Shown here one piece after another: positions 29,498 to 36,652 of a stretch of DNA of 43,730 nt. Every line of letters begins with the position of its first letter. Positions within the stretch are counted from its first letter, which is position 1. Location: IMG/VR virus record IMGVR_UViG_3300043431_000467, positions 1-43,730 of that record; one strand, given 5' to 3'. A program made the position numbers and the translations under genes. This stretch comes from a virus. The notes under the pieces were generated by a model that was given only the letters and a program-made list of their open reading frames with translations, ran no database searches and was not told where the DNA came from.

Positions 29498-31798
29498 TCA
29501 GTTTGCCCCGGCGCTCAGGAAGGCGCCGCCTTGGCTTACAATAGCTTCCAGTTCCGCAAGTGTCAACTCCCAAGAGTTCTCTTGGCCCCACTGTGCGAGA
29601 TCTTCGAGCGACACCGCATAGAGCCCGCGCTGCTTGCGCGTGCCGAGCTCCTTCATCACGTTCGCAATGGCGGGCAAGGAGAGTTGGCGCTCTTTGTCGA
29701 GGTAGCGCGCATACTTGTCGTAGATGAACCGCGGGTTGATCAGCAGCTCCCCCCGCCCGAGCACGAACATTTGCCCGGCGCCCTCGTTCGCGAGGTGCGG
29801 AGCGTGCAAGAACGACATCAGCCACTGGCACACAAGACTGCGATCGCGGCTGGCGATGCGCATGTGCCGGTGAAGCTCCGAGTCGCGCCCCTGCACCCAG
29901 AGCCGGTCGTTCTGTTTGCTCTCGACAACGCGGTTCTCCTCGAGCCACAGAATGTACTGTGCCAGACGCGCGGGTGGGAAGAACGGGGCTCGGCTCGGTG
30001 GCAGCCGGTAGAACAGCAAGCGCTCGCAGATGGCGTCGACGTCATCGCGGCCGACAGTCTCAGACGAGTTGTTGAACAAGTGCAGGTTGTTCATGGCGAA
30101 CACGAACCGCAGTGATCCTTCCATCTTGCTCGTGGGCAGGAACTTGCGGTTCAGGGTGATGGTGCGGGCGGCCACGAGTTGGCGCAGCTTGCCGCTGTCC
30201 TTGCGGAAGCGCTCAGGGACGGTGTCGTCGGCCAGAACCACAGGGCACTCCATGAGCGCGTCGTTGAACGACTCGCCGAGGCTATCCATGTCGGTGGGCG
30301 GGGCGCCCCAGATCGCAGCAATCCCCTCCGCAAGCATGGTTTTGCCGACGCCTGGGGCGCCGCAGAGGTAAAGTGCGGCTGTAGCTTTGTCGAGCTTCGG
30401 GGCCGTGGCGAGCCAGTCAAGGAGTGTGTCATCCCCCCACGATCGCAGCCACGCGTCGATCTCGTAGTCGTAGTTCGGGACGAGATCCAGACGTCGCGGC
30501 GCGATGGCGTACGTCAGGATGTGCCCGTTCACGGTGCTGGTTCGGGCCGAAAGGCTCGCGCGAACGATGTCGACTGCGCGGCCGTAGTCCTGGAGCAGGG
30601 TCTTGAGAGTGCGGTTGTGGACGTCCCCATCTTTGTTGACCTTGCGAAGCTGCAACTTGAATGGCTGTTCTGCGGGCAGCAGCTTCTGAAACGCCGACGT
30701 CTCGCCCGAGTCGATCGTGCCTACGTTGACGTAGTTCCCCTCATAGAACACGTACAGACTGTTCTGGTGGCGGACGAGCAGCTGCTTCTGTAGGTAGTCC
30801 GGTTTCGGAACGCCCTGCTCGACGCAGAAGGTAGACAGATCGTCGATGTTGTACGGCCCTTCGCGCCCGAGCTGGTACATGCGGATGGGGTCCTCCCCCA
30901 TCAACTTCTCGGTGATTTCTCTGCGGGCGCGCTCGAGCTTCTCGGTGAATGTGGTGCCGTCTGAGTGGCGGCAGCCCGGCAGATGGAGCTGCGGCATGCA
31001 GACTTCAACTATGGTCGCGTTCTCGAGCCCCTGCGCGCGGCGCGCGATGAAGGTGGCGCAAGCGTAGAGCGCTTCGTCGCGCTGGCCTTGTTCGGCGTAG
31101 GGGCCGTGTGTCTGTGCGAGCAGGCGCTGCAAGGTGGCGCGGCCGAGTACCGCCCACTCGCCGCGAGCGGAAGCTTGAGACATCTGCTCGAGTCGCTTGC
31201 GTGTCTCTTCGTGGTTCAGGCTCTGGACCACGACGCCGTTCTGCGGCTGCGTGGACTTGAGAACCTCATCAACATCCAGGGGATCAGAACCCCCCGACTT
31301 AGCCTCGAATTGTGCCGCCCCCTCAATCTGCACAGGCCAGTAGTACAGTCGGACTGGATCTTTACACTTCTGGTCGTTCGTCGAGGCAGCCAAGGTCTGC
31401 GCCATGATTGCCCAGAAGTCGGCCCACTCCCGCACGAGAACGTTGCGCGAGAGGCGCAACACGAGTCGGTAGCGCAACTGACCGTCGACCGGAACGTGGC
31501 GCCGGGTGGAGTAGTAGATGTACTGAAGTCCCCACTCTTCCACCTTATTCAGAACATCCAACCATTCCTTGGTTTTCAGGTTGTCGAAGTCCAGAACCAG
31601 ACATGAGAGCGAGATGACATCGGTGCTCGCTCTGTTGCCCTGCGCGAGTGTTGCAGGGATCCACGCCTCGAGATTGAACCCCCTCTGGTCGAACGATTTT
31701 GTCTTGGGGGTGGCGGTCAGCAGTTCGGCGAGTTGCTCCCATGTCAGATCCTGGGCGACTGCTGAAGCAGCATGGTGTTCGAGTCGCTGGATGCGCAT
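29498..31798 (-). CDS. Primase-helicase fusion (AEP-like primase plus VapE/D5-type helicase)
   Basis: 766 codons from ATG 31798, which follows an AAAGAAAGAG stretch; a TTG at 31828 is the alternative. The N-terminal 200 residues have LSCLVLDFDN and YYSTRRHVPVDGQLRYRLVL, then EWADFWAIMAQTLA, a pattern of primase-polymerase-like modules of phage origin. The C-terminal part is a VapE/DUF5906 superfamily 3-like ATPase: GAPGVGKTMLAEG (P-loop, about residue 481), CPVVLADDT (Walker B, about 519), and FVFAMNNLHLF (sensor). It is probably the replication initiator or helicase-primase. Confidence 0.8.
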   Translation of the reverse strand: MRIQRLEHHAASAVAQDLTWEQLAELLTATPKTKSFDQRGFNLEAWIPATLAQGNRASTDVISLSCLVLDFDNLKTKEWLDVLNKVEEWGLQYIYYSTRRHVPVDGQLRYRLVLRLSRNVLVREWADFWAIMAQTLAASTNDQKCKDPVRLYYWPVQIEGAAQFEAKSGGSDPLDVDEVLKSTQPQNGVVVQSLNHEETRKRLEQMSQASARGEWAVLGRATLQRLLAQTHGPYAEQGQRDEALYACATFIARRAQGLENATIVEVCMPQLHLPGCRHSDGTTFTEKLERARREITEKLMGEDPIRMYQLGREGPYNIDDLSTFCVEQGVPKPDYLQKQLLVRHQNSLYVFYEGNYVNVGTIDSGETSAFQKLLPAEQPFKLQLRKVNKDGDVHNRTLKTLLQDYGRAVDIVRASLSARTSTVNGHILTYAIAPRRLDLVPNYDYEIDAWLRSWGDDTLLDWLATAPKLDKATAALYLCGAPGVGKTMLAEGIAAIWGAPPTDMDSLGESFNDALMECPVVLADDTVPERFRKDSGKLRQLVAARTITLNRKFLPTSKMEGSLRFVFAMNNLHLFNNSSETVGRDDVDAICERLLFYRLPPSRAPFFPPARLAQYILWLEENRVVESKQNDRLWVQGRDSELHRHMRIASRDRSLVCQWLMSFLHAPHLANEGAGQMFVLGRGELLINPRFIYDKYARYLDKERQLSLPAIANVMKELGTRKQRGLYAVSLEDLAQWGQENSWELTLAELEAIVSQGGAFLSAGAN

Positions 31799-32544
31799 GT
31801 AGACTCTTTCTTTAGCAGCTTCCGCCAAGTGCGCAAAGTAGTCGTACTGCAGTGCACTTGTGCACAGATGCGTCGCACGGTCAATCCCTTCTTGACCAGG
31901 GCTAGGGCTGCCTCCCGTTTTGCTTCAAGGTTTTGGGCGTATGCGGAGGTAGGCTGCCCTCTTCGTATCCAGTGATGAATTGTACTGGGTGCGCGGTTCA
32001 TGGTTTCGGCGATGTTCTGCGGTCGCATGCCTTGCGCGAGCAATCTGCACATCTCGTTGTAGTCGTCCACTGTAGCTTTTCGTGCTGTGTTTGTGGGGTA
32101 CGCTCGAGGCGTATTTGACACCAACTGGCATATGGTTGAGTATCCTACATTGTAGGCAAGAGCTACTTCACGCGCGCTGGCGTCGCCGCTCAGAACGATC
32201 TCGATTGCTACGAGTTTTTGTAGTTCAGTCAGTCTGCGCATGCCCACTCGTAGGTGTCCGTTCCACCTGCCGTCAACATGCAGCCACTTTCGTATGACGC
32301 GGGCTGAGTGCCCAATCTTCTGGGCTGCTTCGACTGTTGACGCCCCAGAAAGAACCATCTCTATGGCTTGTTTCTTGGTCTGTGGGCTTGTTTTGTTTCT
32401 CGACCACCTGCCGTCCATACGCAGCCACTTTCGTACGATTTGTACTGAGTATCCAACCTCCCGGGCTGCTTCGATTGTTGACGCCCCGGCCAAGACCATC
32501 TCTACGGCCTGCTTCTTGACCCCCGGGCCTGCTCGGTTTTTCAT
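31744..32544 (-). CDS. Protein with five tandem helix-turn-helix repeats
   Basis: 266 codons from ATG 32544. Five HTH-like units are visible at about residues 10-41, 57-88, 109-143, 160-194 and 209-244. Units 1 and 2 are near copies (KKQAVEMVLAGASTIEAA, KKQAIEMVLSGASTVEAA), each ending VRKWL/IRKWL + DGRW. Unit 3 (LVAIEIVLSGDASAREVA) matches the first unit of the gene at 33747. These are transposase-type HTHs without any catalytic domain. It lies next to the 13-bp and 29-bp repeat arrays and may bind them; this is inference. It overlaps the primase start. Confidence 0.65.
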   Translation of the reverse strand: MKNRAGPGVKKQAVEMVLAGASTIEAAREVGYSVQIVRKWLRMDGRWSRNKTSPQTKKQAIEMVLSGASTVEAAQKIGHSARVIRKWLHVDGRWNGHLRVGMRRLTELQKLVAIEIVLSGDASAREVALAYNVGYSTICQLVSNTPRAYPTNTARKATVDDYNEMCRLLAQGMRPQNIAETMNRAPSTIHHWIRRGQPTSAYAQNLEAKREAALALVKKGLTVRRICAQVHCSTTTLRTWRKLLKKESTCASSDSNTMLLQQSPRI

Positions 32545-32768
32545 CCGGGTACCCCCCGGCCTGCTCGGTTTTTCATAGTGGGGTCAGTTCCGGGCCCGGC
32601 CTGGTGCCCGACAGCAAGAGTGGCAACTATAAAATATAGCTGGTTTGACAGTTGGGGGAAGAGTGAGTCCTCGACTTCGGAGATTATGCACTTGCGCACT
32701 TCGAGGTTCAATAGGAACTGCAGATGCCGGGCCTCGCAGAAGAGTTTGTCATCATGTATCGGGATCAT
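32541..32768 (-). CDS. Possible small protein of 75 residues
   Basis: From ATG 32768 to TGA 32543-32541, overlapping the five-HTH gene by ATGA. A longer open frame runs through the 13-bp repeats and is not credible. The sequence has DKLFCEARHLQFLLNLE, KCIISEVEDSLFPQLSNQL and a hydrophobic YFIVATLAVG; its last residues come from a 33-base duplication of the next gene's start. Weak evidence. Confidence 0.35.
   Translation of the reverse strand: MIPIHDDKLFCEARHLQFLLNLEVRKCIISEVEDSLFPQLSNQLYFIVATLAVGHQAGPGTDPTMKNRAGRGVPG
32545..32577 (-). repeat. Duplicated start region of the five-HTH gene
   Basis: On the minus strand ATGAAAAACCGAGCAGGC occurs at 32577 and again at 32544, exactly 33 bases apart. 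The downstream copy is the real start; the upstream copy is in the same frame as the small ORF ending at 32541. Confidence 0.75.
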
Positions 32769-32819
32769 AGCTGGGTGCTTGTGCTGTGGCTCTGTGACTG
32801 GTGCAACCTTAGGTAGACC

Positions 32820-32930
32820 TTCGTAGTAAACCTTCGTAGTAAACCTTCGTAGTAAACCTTCGTAGTAAACCTTCGTAGTAAACCTTCGTAGTAAACCTTC
32901 GTAGTAAACCTTCGTAGTAAACCTTCGTAC
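32820..32930. repeat. 13-bp tandem repeat, eight perfect copies plus seven bases (iterons)
   Basis: Unit TTCGTAGTAAACC on the plus strand, copies starting at 32820, 32833, 32846, 32859, 32872, 32885, 32898 and 32911, then TTCGTAC. Thirteen bases is not a codon multiple, so the array is non-coding. Iterated AT-richer repeats beside replication genes are typical of origins that bind an initiator. Confidence 0.8.
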
Positions 32931-32959
32931 TGCCCCAGGCACACCCCCCATCCCGCCCC

Positions 32960-33082
32960 ACATGTGGTGTCCTGTAGGTGGTGCACCTACATGTGGTGTC
33001 CTGTAGGTGGTACACCTACATGTGGTGTCCTGTAGGTGGTACACCTACATATGGTGTCCTGTAGGTGGTGCGCCTACATGTG
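32960..33082. repeat. 29-bp tandem repeat, four copies with internal dyad
   Basis: Copies begin at 32960, 32989, 33018 and 33047, with a partial fifth (ACATGTG). Each junction forms the inverted repeat TGTAGGTG-(3)-CACCTACA. Copies differ at one or two positions (GTGCACC, GTACACC). The dyad is the same core as the palindromes at 38843-38864 and 38907-38934. Confidence 0.8.
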
Positions 33083-33089
33083 CCTCGTG

Positions 33090-33332
33090 CTACTTGCGGC
33101 CGCGGCCGCGCTTGGGGGGCACGGTGGCTGCGACGCGCGCTTGCTCTGCCAGGGCCCGGCGCTCGGCAGCGGCGGCGTTGCGGCGCGCAGTGTAGCGGGC
33201 GAAAGACGCGTGCTCCTCTGCCTCGGTCGGCTCGACCGGAAGCGTGGGTGGGCGCGGAAGCGACGGTCGGCACGCCGCGAGCAGGGTTTCGTCGGCGGGG
33301 CATGGCAGGGTCGATGCGTTGTTCAGGCTCAT
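33090..33332 (-). CDS. Small basic-tailed unknown protein
   Basis: 80 codons from ATG 33332, with GGGAG nine bases upstream. A GTG at 33347 is in frame and lies seven bases after a -10 hexamer, so an alternative leaderless start exists. Pro-rich N-terminal half, then a helix (SFARYTARRNAAAAERRAL) and a basic end PPKRGRGRK like DNA-binding tails. Unknown. Confidence 0.55.
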   Translation of the reverse strand: MSLNNASTLPCPADETLLAACRPSLPRPPTLPVEPTEAEEHASFARYTARRNAAAAERRALAEQARVAATVPPKRGRGRK

Positions 33333-33354
33333 GTTCGTCTCCCTCACAGAATTG

Positions 33355-33383
33355 AGTATGGGGCAGTGACTCGGAAAAGTCAC
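33355..33383 (-). promoter_or_regulatory. Promoter embedded in a hairpin
   Basis: Minus strand GTGACT, 17-base spacer, CATACT. The -35 and spacer lie inside the inverted repeat at 33360-33389 (12-base arms, 6-base loop), so a dimeric protein binding the dyad would cover the promoter. Confidence 0.45.
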
Positions 33384-33389
33384 TGCCCC
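33360..33389. repeat. 12-bp inverted repeat over the promoter
   Basis: GGGGCAGTGACT and its reverse complement separated by six bases. It could be an operator, or in RNA a hairpin. Confidence 0.6.
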
Positions 33390-33402
33390 GTCGCAGAAAA
33401 GT

Positions 33403-33426
33403 GAGCCCGGCCCTAGGGCCGGGCTC
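33403..33426 (-). terminator. 24-bp perfect palindrome followed by ACTTTTC
   Basis: GAGCCCGGCCCT and its complement form a perfect palindrome; on the minus strand it is followed by ACTTTTC. It lies directly after the stop of the gene at 33434, so a terminator is likely, though the U-run is short. Confidence 0.55.
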
Positions 33427-33433
33427 CCGGGCC

Positions 33434-33664
33434 CTAGCGGGTGCTCATCCAGATCTCAATGCCGGGGACCGCCGGGTTGCGGTAGACCGCGTGCCCATCC
33501 CCCACGTCGGTTTGGCGCGCGTCGATGGTCAGCCCCTCGTCAAGCATCATCCGCACAGCCTCAGCTTGCGTAAGGCGCCGTGTCGAGCCCTGGAAAAGTC
33601 CGGTGTGCAGGTAGTAGTTGATGCTCATCTTCGACTCCGTGTTGCTGTTGTTTGCCGTGCTCAC
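33434..33664 (-). CDS. Unknown small protein with a leaderless-type start
   Basis: 76 codons if started at GTG 33664, which lies exactly six bases after the -10 GATACT; ATG 33628 with GGAG upstream is an alternative (64 codons). Sequence: an N-terminal Asn/Ser-rich lead, then STRRLTQAEAVRMMLDEGL and a beta segment HAVYRNPAVPGIEIW. No family recognised. Confidence 0.6.
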   Translation of the reverse strand: MSTANNSNTESKMSINYYLHTGLFQGSTRRLTQAEAVRMMLDEGLTIDARQTDVGDGHAVYRNPAVPGIEIWMSTR

Positions 33665-33670
33665 AGATAT

Positions 33671-33699
33671 AGTATCGGACGCCCGAAGCTCGGGGGCAA
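33671..33699 (-). promoter_or_regulatory. Sigma70-like promoter, leaderless geometry
   Basis: Minus strand TTGCCC (33694-33699), 17-base spacer, GATACT (33671-33676); a GTG start follows after six bases. Confidence 0.55.
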
Positions 33700-33746
33700 G
33701 CCTCGAACGTTCGCAGCCCAGCAAACGCGTATGATGCGCTGCGCAC

Positions 33747-34121
33747 CTACATCTTGGCGAGCCAGCGGGTGACTGCGGACCGCGCGCGGCCGAGCTGTCT
33801 CGAGATCGCGCTCAAGCTCGCGCCGCCTTCGTGTAGCTCTCGGGCCAGCACCAGTTCAGCCGCGCTTGGGCCGATCTTGCGCCAGGGAGGCCGTGCTCGC
33901 GGTGTGCGAGCTACCAGGCCTTGTACTGTCGAGCGGCTCACCTGGTAGACGTCGGCGACTGCGCTAGCGCTAGCCTCGCCGCTGAGCACGATCTCGATCG
34001 CCACCAGGCGTTGGAGCGGTGACAGGCGATGGCGCCTAGGCACTTCAGACCCAACTCCACCCAGCGGCCCACACCCAGGCGTGTAGGAATCCGGCTTCAT
34101 CGTAGCACGCGACTCGGCCAT
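33747..34121 (-). CDS. Two-HTH protein, paralogue of the five-HTH protein
   Basis: 124 codons from ATG 34121, or 117 from ATG 34100. HTH 1 (LVAIEIVLSGEASASAVAD, then VSRSTVQGLVARTPRA) is nearly the same as HTH 3 of the gene at 31744; HTH 2 (SLSAISRQLGRARSAVTRWL) is a second one. There is no catalytic domain. The start overlaps the upstream gene's end by about 55-77 bases. Confidence 0.65.
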   Translation of the reverse strand: MAESRATMKPDSYTPGCGPLGGVGSEVPRRHRLSPLQRLVAIEIVLSGEASASAVADVYQVSRSTVQGLVARTPRARPPWRKIGPSAAELVLARELHEGGASLSAISRQLGRARSAVTRWLAKM

Positions 34122-34218
34122 CGTAGCCTAGGCTCGCGAGCTCGGTCGCGAGCTCGTCTGGCGTGCCGCTCAGATCGTAGTCTACACCTCGGAGCCAGAT
34201 TTGTATGTCGAATTCCAT
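34045..34218 (-). CDS. Unknown small protein, 57 residues
   Basis: From ATG 34218 (TGATG junction). Reads FDIQIWLRGVDYDLSG, ELATELASLGYDGRVAC, then AWVWAAGWSWV. Mixed alpha/beta, no family recognised. Its 3' part overlaps the start of the two-HTH gene. Confidence 0.5.
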   Translation of the reverse strand: MEFDIQIWLRGVDYDLSGTPDELATELASLGYDGRVACYDEAGFLHAWVWAAGWSWV

Positions 34219-34457
34219 CACAGGGTCTCCAGCAAGGCGCACATGCGTGCGCTGAACTCTGCGCGCTCCCGCTCCGCTTCCAGGCGTTCGCGGACGACCA
34301 CCTCGGGCGCCGGGGGTACGCGCTTGTACCTGATGTGGCTACAAGGGTAGTCCTCTCGCGAGACCGGGGTGAGACAGATCCCGCGGCCTTCGCAACGGGC
34401 GCAGGCGTAGACGGGGTAGTGGACGGCTACGATGTCGTATCGATCGAATGAGGTCAT
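34218..34457 (-). CDS. Small protein with a Cys-pair motif
   Basis: 79 codons from ATG 34457 (ATGA overlap). ACARCEGRGICL followed about 15 residues later by PCSH suggests a zinc knuckle; the C-terminal half is a charged helix (RERLEAERERAEFSARM). Unknown function. Confidence 0.55.
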   Translation of the reverse strand: MTSFDRYDIVAVHYPVYACARCEGRGICLTPVSREDYPCSHIRYKRVPPAPEVVVRERLEAERERAEFSARMCALLETL

Positions 34458-34762
34458 GTCAGGTTCCTCGTCTTCCGTGGAGCCGCGAGGCGCCGTGCCA
34501 TACGATAGAGCTCCGCACAGAACTCAACCCAGACATCCTGCGCGATGGCGTAGCAGTCGCGCTCGACACTCGGTTCCTCGCCCGGCGCGAATCCCCGTAG
34601 GGTGACAGATCCGGAGGTGCCGTCCGCGATCACCGCGGCGTTGCAGTCAAACGAGCGCCCCAGCTCACACGCGAGCTGGCGAGCATACTGGGTGTATTCG
34701 CGGCGCGTGACGTCCGCTCCGCTGCTCTCGTAGTCTCCGATGTTGTAGGTGATGTACTTCAT
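34454..34762 (-). CDS. Unknown protein, 102 residues
   Basis: From ATG 34762, with AAGGAG upstream (ATGA overlap). Sequence: YITYNIGDYESSGADVTRRE, then a helix (YTQYARQLACELGRSF), a beta hairpin and a C-terminal helix ending in a basic RRLAAPRKTR. No family recognised. Confidence 0.55.
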   Translation of the reverse strand: MKYITYNIGDYESSGADVTRREYTQYARQLACELGRSFDCNAAVIADGTSGSVTLRGFAPGEEPSVERDCYAIAQDVWVEFCAELYRMARRLAAPRKTRNLT

Positions 34763-34998
34763 GTCATGTCTCCTTGGCTATACCGGCGACGCTCTCTAGC
34801 CGTTGGCGGGCGCGCGACTGTCCGCGCGCACCATAGGGAATATGCGTCTCGCTCTTGCGCGCGAGACGCGCGCCCGAACTCGCGGAGATCGTCAGATTCC
34901 ACTACGTGCAGCCCGGTCTGCGCTTCCGCATAGCACCAAGATGTGCGCCCTACGCGCACGGCGCCTAGTTCCAGCGCCGCTATCTGCAGATAGGTCAT
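34759..34998 (-). CDS. Unknown protein, 79 residues
   Basis: From ATG 34998, overlapping the upstream stop. Sequence has AALELGAVRVGRTSWCYAEA and a basic C-terminal segment (ARTVARPPTARERRRY). No family recognised. Confidence 0.5.
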   Translation of the reverse strand: MTYLQIAALELGAVRVGRTSWCYAEAQTGLHVVESDDLREFGRASRAQERDAYSLWCARTVARPPTARERRRYSQGDMT

Positions 34999-35132
34999 CG
35001 ACCGGCCCTTTCGATCTTGCCCTGTACGTGGGCGATTTGGTTCGACTGTTGCTCGGTGAGACTGTCGACGGCGCGAGAGAGCGCCCAGACAGTGACCGCG
35101 GTTACGATTGCTGCGATGATGAGCGACTTCAT
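34995..35132 (-). CDS. Small membrane protein, 45 residues, leaderless-type start
   Basis: From ATG 35132 to TGA 34997-34995. KSLIIAAIVTAVTVWAL is one membrane span, followed by a Gln/Asp-rich tail. The ATG lies six bases after TATGAT, so no ribosome site is possible in the mRNA. Confidence 0.55.
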   Translation of the reverse strand: MKSLIIAAIVTAVTVWALSRAVDSLTEQQSNQIAHVQGKIERAGR

Positions 35133-35138
35133 ACCTAG

Positions 35139-35167
35139 ATCATACGGCCGCTGCGCCGCTGACTCAA
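35139..35167 (-). promoter_or_regulatory. Sigma70-like promoter, leaderless geometry
   Basis: Minus strand TTGAGT (35162-35167), 17-base spacer, TATGAT (35139-35144), then six bases to ATG 35132. Confidence 0.6.
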
Positions 35168-35214
35168 GGGACGATCGTCGATCTCGGATCAGACGCGTAA
35201 GATGCGCTGCGCGC

Positions 35215-35298
35215 CTACAGTGCGCACACGAGGGCGAAGCTGAGCGCGGTCAGCGCGCAGATCACGAGGATTGCCGCGGTTTCGATGCGATCTGTCAT
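35215..35298 (-). CDS. Tiny membrane protein, 27 residues
   Basis: From ATG 35298 (ATGA overlap). TDRIETAAILVICALTALSF is a polar start then one span. The DRIET start recurs at 28157. Confidence 0.45.
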   Translation of the reverse strand: MTDRIETAAILVICALTALSFALVCAL

Positions 35299-35471
35299 GT
35301 TTGGTCCGATCCTTGCCAGCCTAGGAGTTCCACCCAGCGCTGCCCGGCGCGCTGGAAGATCTGCGTTGCGCTCCGGTCGCGGCCCGCGATGTGGGGGGTT
35401 GTCGTCGTGATGAAAATCCAACCGCCGAGGGTGCGCAGTGCGTAGTCGCGGGGCGAGGGGTGGTGTATCAC
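35295..35471 (-). CDS. Unknown small protein, 58 residues
   Basis: Start GTG 35471, overlapping the upstream TGA (GTGA). Sequence IHHPSPRDYALRTLGGWIF, then RDRSATQIFQRAGQRWVEL. No family recognised. Confidence 0.5.
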   Translation of the reverse strand: MIHHPSPRDYALRTLGGWIFITTTTPHIAGRDRSATQIFQRAGQRWVELLGWQGSDQT

Positions 35472-35698
35472 TTGAACCTCACCTGCACGTAGGGGTAGTT
35501 TTTGTCGTCGCACGACAGAATTCGAGTGTGCGCGACACCGTCGCTGGTCAGGATGTACGCGAGCTTCGCACATGTAGTGTCGGCAGTGCGAGCGGTGCTC
35601 AGTACGCGTGCGATCTGTACGTCGTTCTCGGCACGTATCACGGTCGCCGCCGCTTGCGGGCCGAAGGCTGTGACGAAAAGTGCGATGTATACGTTCAT
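35468..35698 (-). CDS. Unknown small protein with hydrophobic N-terminus
   Basis: 76 codons from ATG 35698 (ATGA overlap). NVYIALFVTAFGPQAAATVI may be a signal or anchor; then beta-rich ILTSDGVAHTRILSCDD and YVQVRFK. Possibly exported. No family. Confidence 0.5.
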   Translation of the reverse strand: MNVYIALFVTAFGPQAAATVIRAENDVQIARVLSTARTADTTCAKLAYILTSDGVAHTRILSCDDKNYPYVQVRFK

Positions 35699-35979
35699 GT
35701 GTCCTCATGTGCGACAAAGAACCCCTCCTCGGCGAGGCGTTCGCGTGCCTCGCGTGCGGACTCGGCGCGCATGTAGATCTGTTCGTGCGACGCCCAGCTC
35801 GCCGCGCGGTCGCGCTGCAGCCAGTGGTGTGGCTCACTCGGCATCAGACAGTACAGTCTCTGCCCGGTTCCCCAGTAGCGGCCGCTCGAATCGTAGCCTT
35901 GTGAGTTGATGTGGGTGCGTGTGACAGTCACGTTGCGCAACGTGGGCCGGCGGAGGGTGATTGTAGTGGGGTAGGTCAT
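35695..35979 (-). CDS. Unknown protein, 94 residues
   Basis: From ATG 35979, with AAAGGA about nine bases upstream. PTTITLRRPTLRNVTVTRT, then YDSSGRYWGTGQRLYC and a helix SAREARERLAEEGFFV. No family recognised. Confidence 0.55.
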   Translation of the reverse strand: MTYPTTITLRRPTLRNVTVTRTHINSQGYDSSGRYWGTGQRLYCLMPSEPHHWLQRDRAASWASHEQIYMRAESAREARERLAEEGFFVAHEDT

Positions 35980-36119
35980 CGGGACGTTCCTTTCGTGCAC
36001 AGCGTGTAGATCATGAGGTCGTGCAGGAGTCGCGCGTAGACTCGCGAGTGTGTGTCGCGCGAGAACTGGACGGCGTTGAGTGCGGCTCGGACGAGGGTGT
36101 CGGATGGGGTCAGGCTCAT
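35976..36119 (-). CDS. Unknown small protein, 47 residues
   Basis: From ATG 36119 to TGA 35978-35976. Helical: SDTLVRAALNAVQFSRD, RVYARLLHDLMIYTLC. Its end codes the ribosome site of the next gene. Overlaps both neighbours. Confidence 0.5.
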   Translation of the reverse strand: MSLTPSDTLVRAALNAVQFSRDTHSRVYARLLHDLMIYTLCTKGTSR

Positions 36120-36409
36120 GGTACGTAATCCTCTCTAACTGATTCTAACGCGGCCTCGTATGCGTCGTCAATGCCAGTGAGGAGCTCGTCGGCTACGATC
36201 GACAGATCTACAAGCGTGCAGTCGCTGTCGATGTAGCCGTACGCCCACAAGCCGAGATTGTGTGACTCGAGCGCGTAGGACGGATCACCGTAGTGCAGAT
36301 CCCACTCTTGGCCCGATACTTGCAGTCGCACGGACAGACTGCCGTGCTGTGCGAGCGGCTGTAGGGAAATCAGGGCTTGGACAAGATCTGGGTGTTTGGG
36401 TTGAGTCAT
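36116..36409 (-). CDS. Unknown protein, 97 residues
   Basis: From ATG 36409, preceded by AAGGAGGTCTGAACC. Reads LVQALISLQPLAQHG, a beta segment WDLHYGDPSYALES and an acidic helix LLTGIDDAYEAALES. No family recognised. Confidence 0.55.
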   Translation of the reverse strand: MTQPKHPDLVQALISLQPLAQHGSLSVRLQVSGQEWDLHYGDPSYALESHNLGLWAYGYIDSDCTLVDLSIVADELLTGIDDAYEAALESVREDYVP

Positions 36410-36430
36410 GTGGGTTCAGACCTCCTTCCG

Positions 36431-36649
36431 TCACCGCGTACGCAGGGGGCCGTGTCCGGGCTTACAGCGATCGATGTGATCGCACATAACGACCTCACAA
36501 CGGAGCTCGTGGCCGCACCTGTTCTCGCGACACGGCAGCATGCGCACGCTGTAGGTCTTGAATAGACTGTTGAACTCGAGTCCGAAATCGTACCCGGTGT
36601 CGTTTGCTTGTTTTTGCGCGAGGGCGCGGGCCTCTTTGTAGCTTTTCAT
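36431..36649 (-). CDS. Unknown small protein, 72 residues
   Basis: From ATG 36649, with GGAGG about eight bases upstream. Basic helix (YKEARALAQKQANDTGYDFG) and a Cys/His-containing part (PCRENRCGHELRCEVVMC) that could bind a metal. Unknown. Confidence 0.55.
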   Translation of the reverse strand: MKSYKEARALAQKQANDTGYDFGLEFNSLFKTYSVRMLPCRENRCGHELRCEVVMCDHIDRCKPGHGPLRTR

Positions 36650-36652
36650 GGT

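Larger units (their letters stand above)
32820..33082. other. Candidate replication origin region
   Basis: Non-coding block of about 260 bases composed of the 13-bp iterons and then the 29-bp dyad repeats, between the five-HTH/primase genes and the small-gene cluster. The arrangement (iterons next to initiator-type genes) is what one expects of a phage origin. No replication data support it. Confidence 0.45.

Noticed and set aside
32765-33044. Open frames on the minus strand through the 13-bp and 29-bp repeats
   Set aside because: Neither unit is a codon multiple, the frames code only repeat-derived peptides (such as RRFTTKVYYEG) in more than one phase, and there is no ribosome site.
32820-33082. 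CRISPR array
   Set aside because: The repeats are directly tandem with no unique spacers, and no cas gene is nearby; the Cas4-like nuclease at 28237 fits a phage recombination nuclease.
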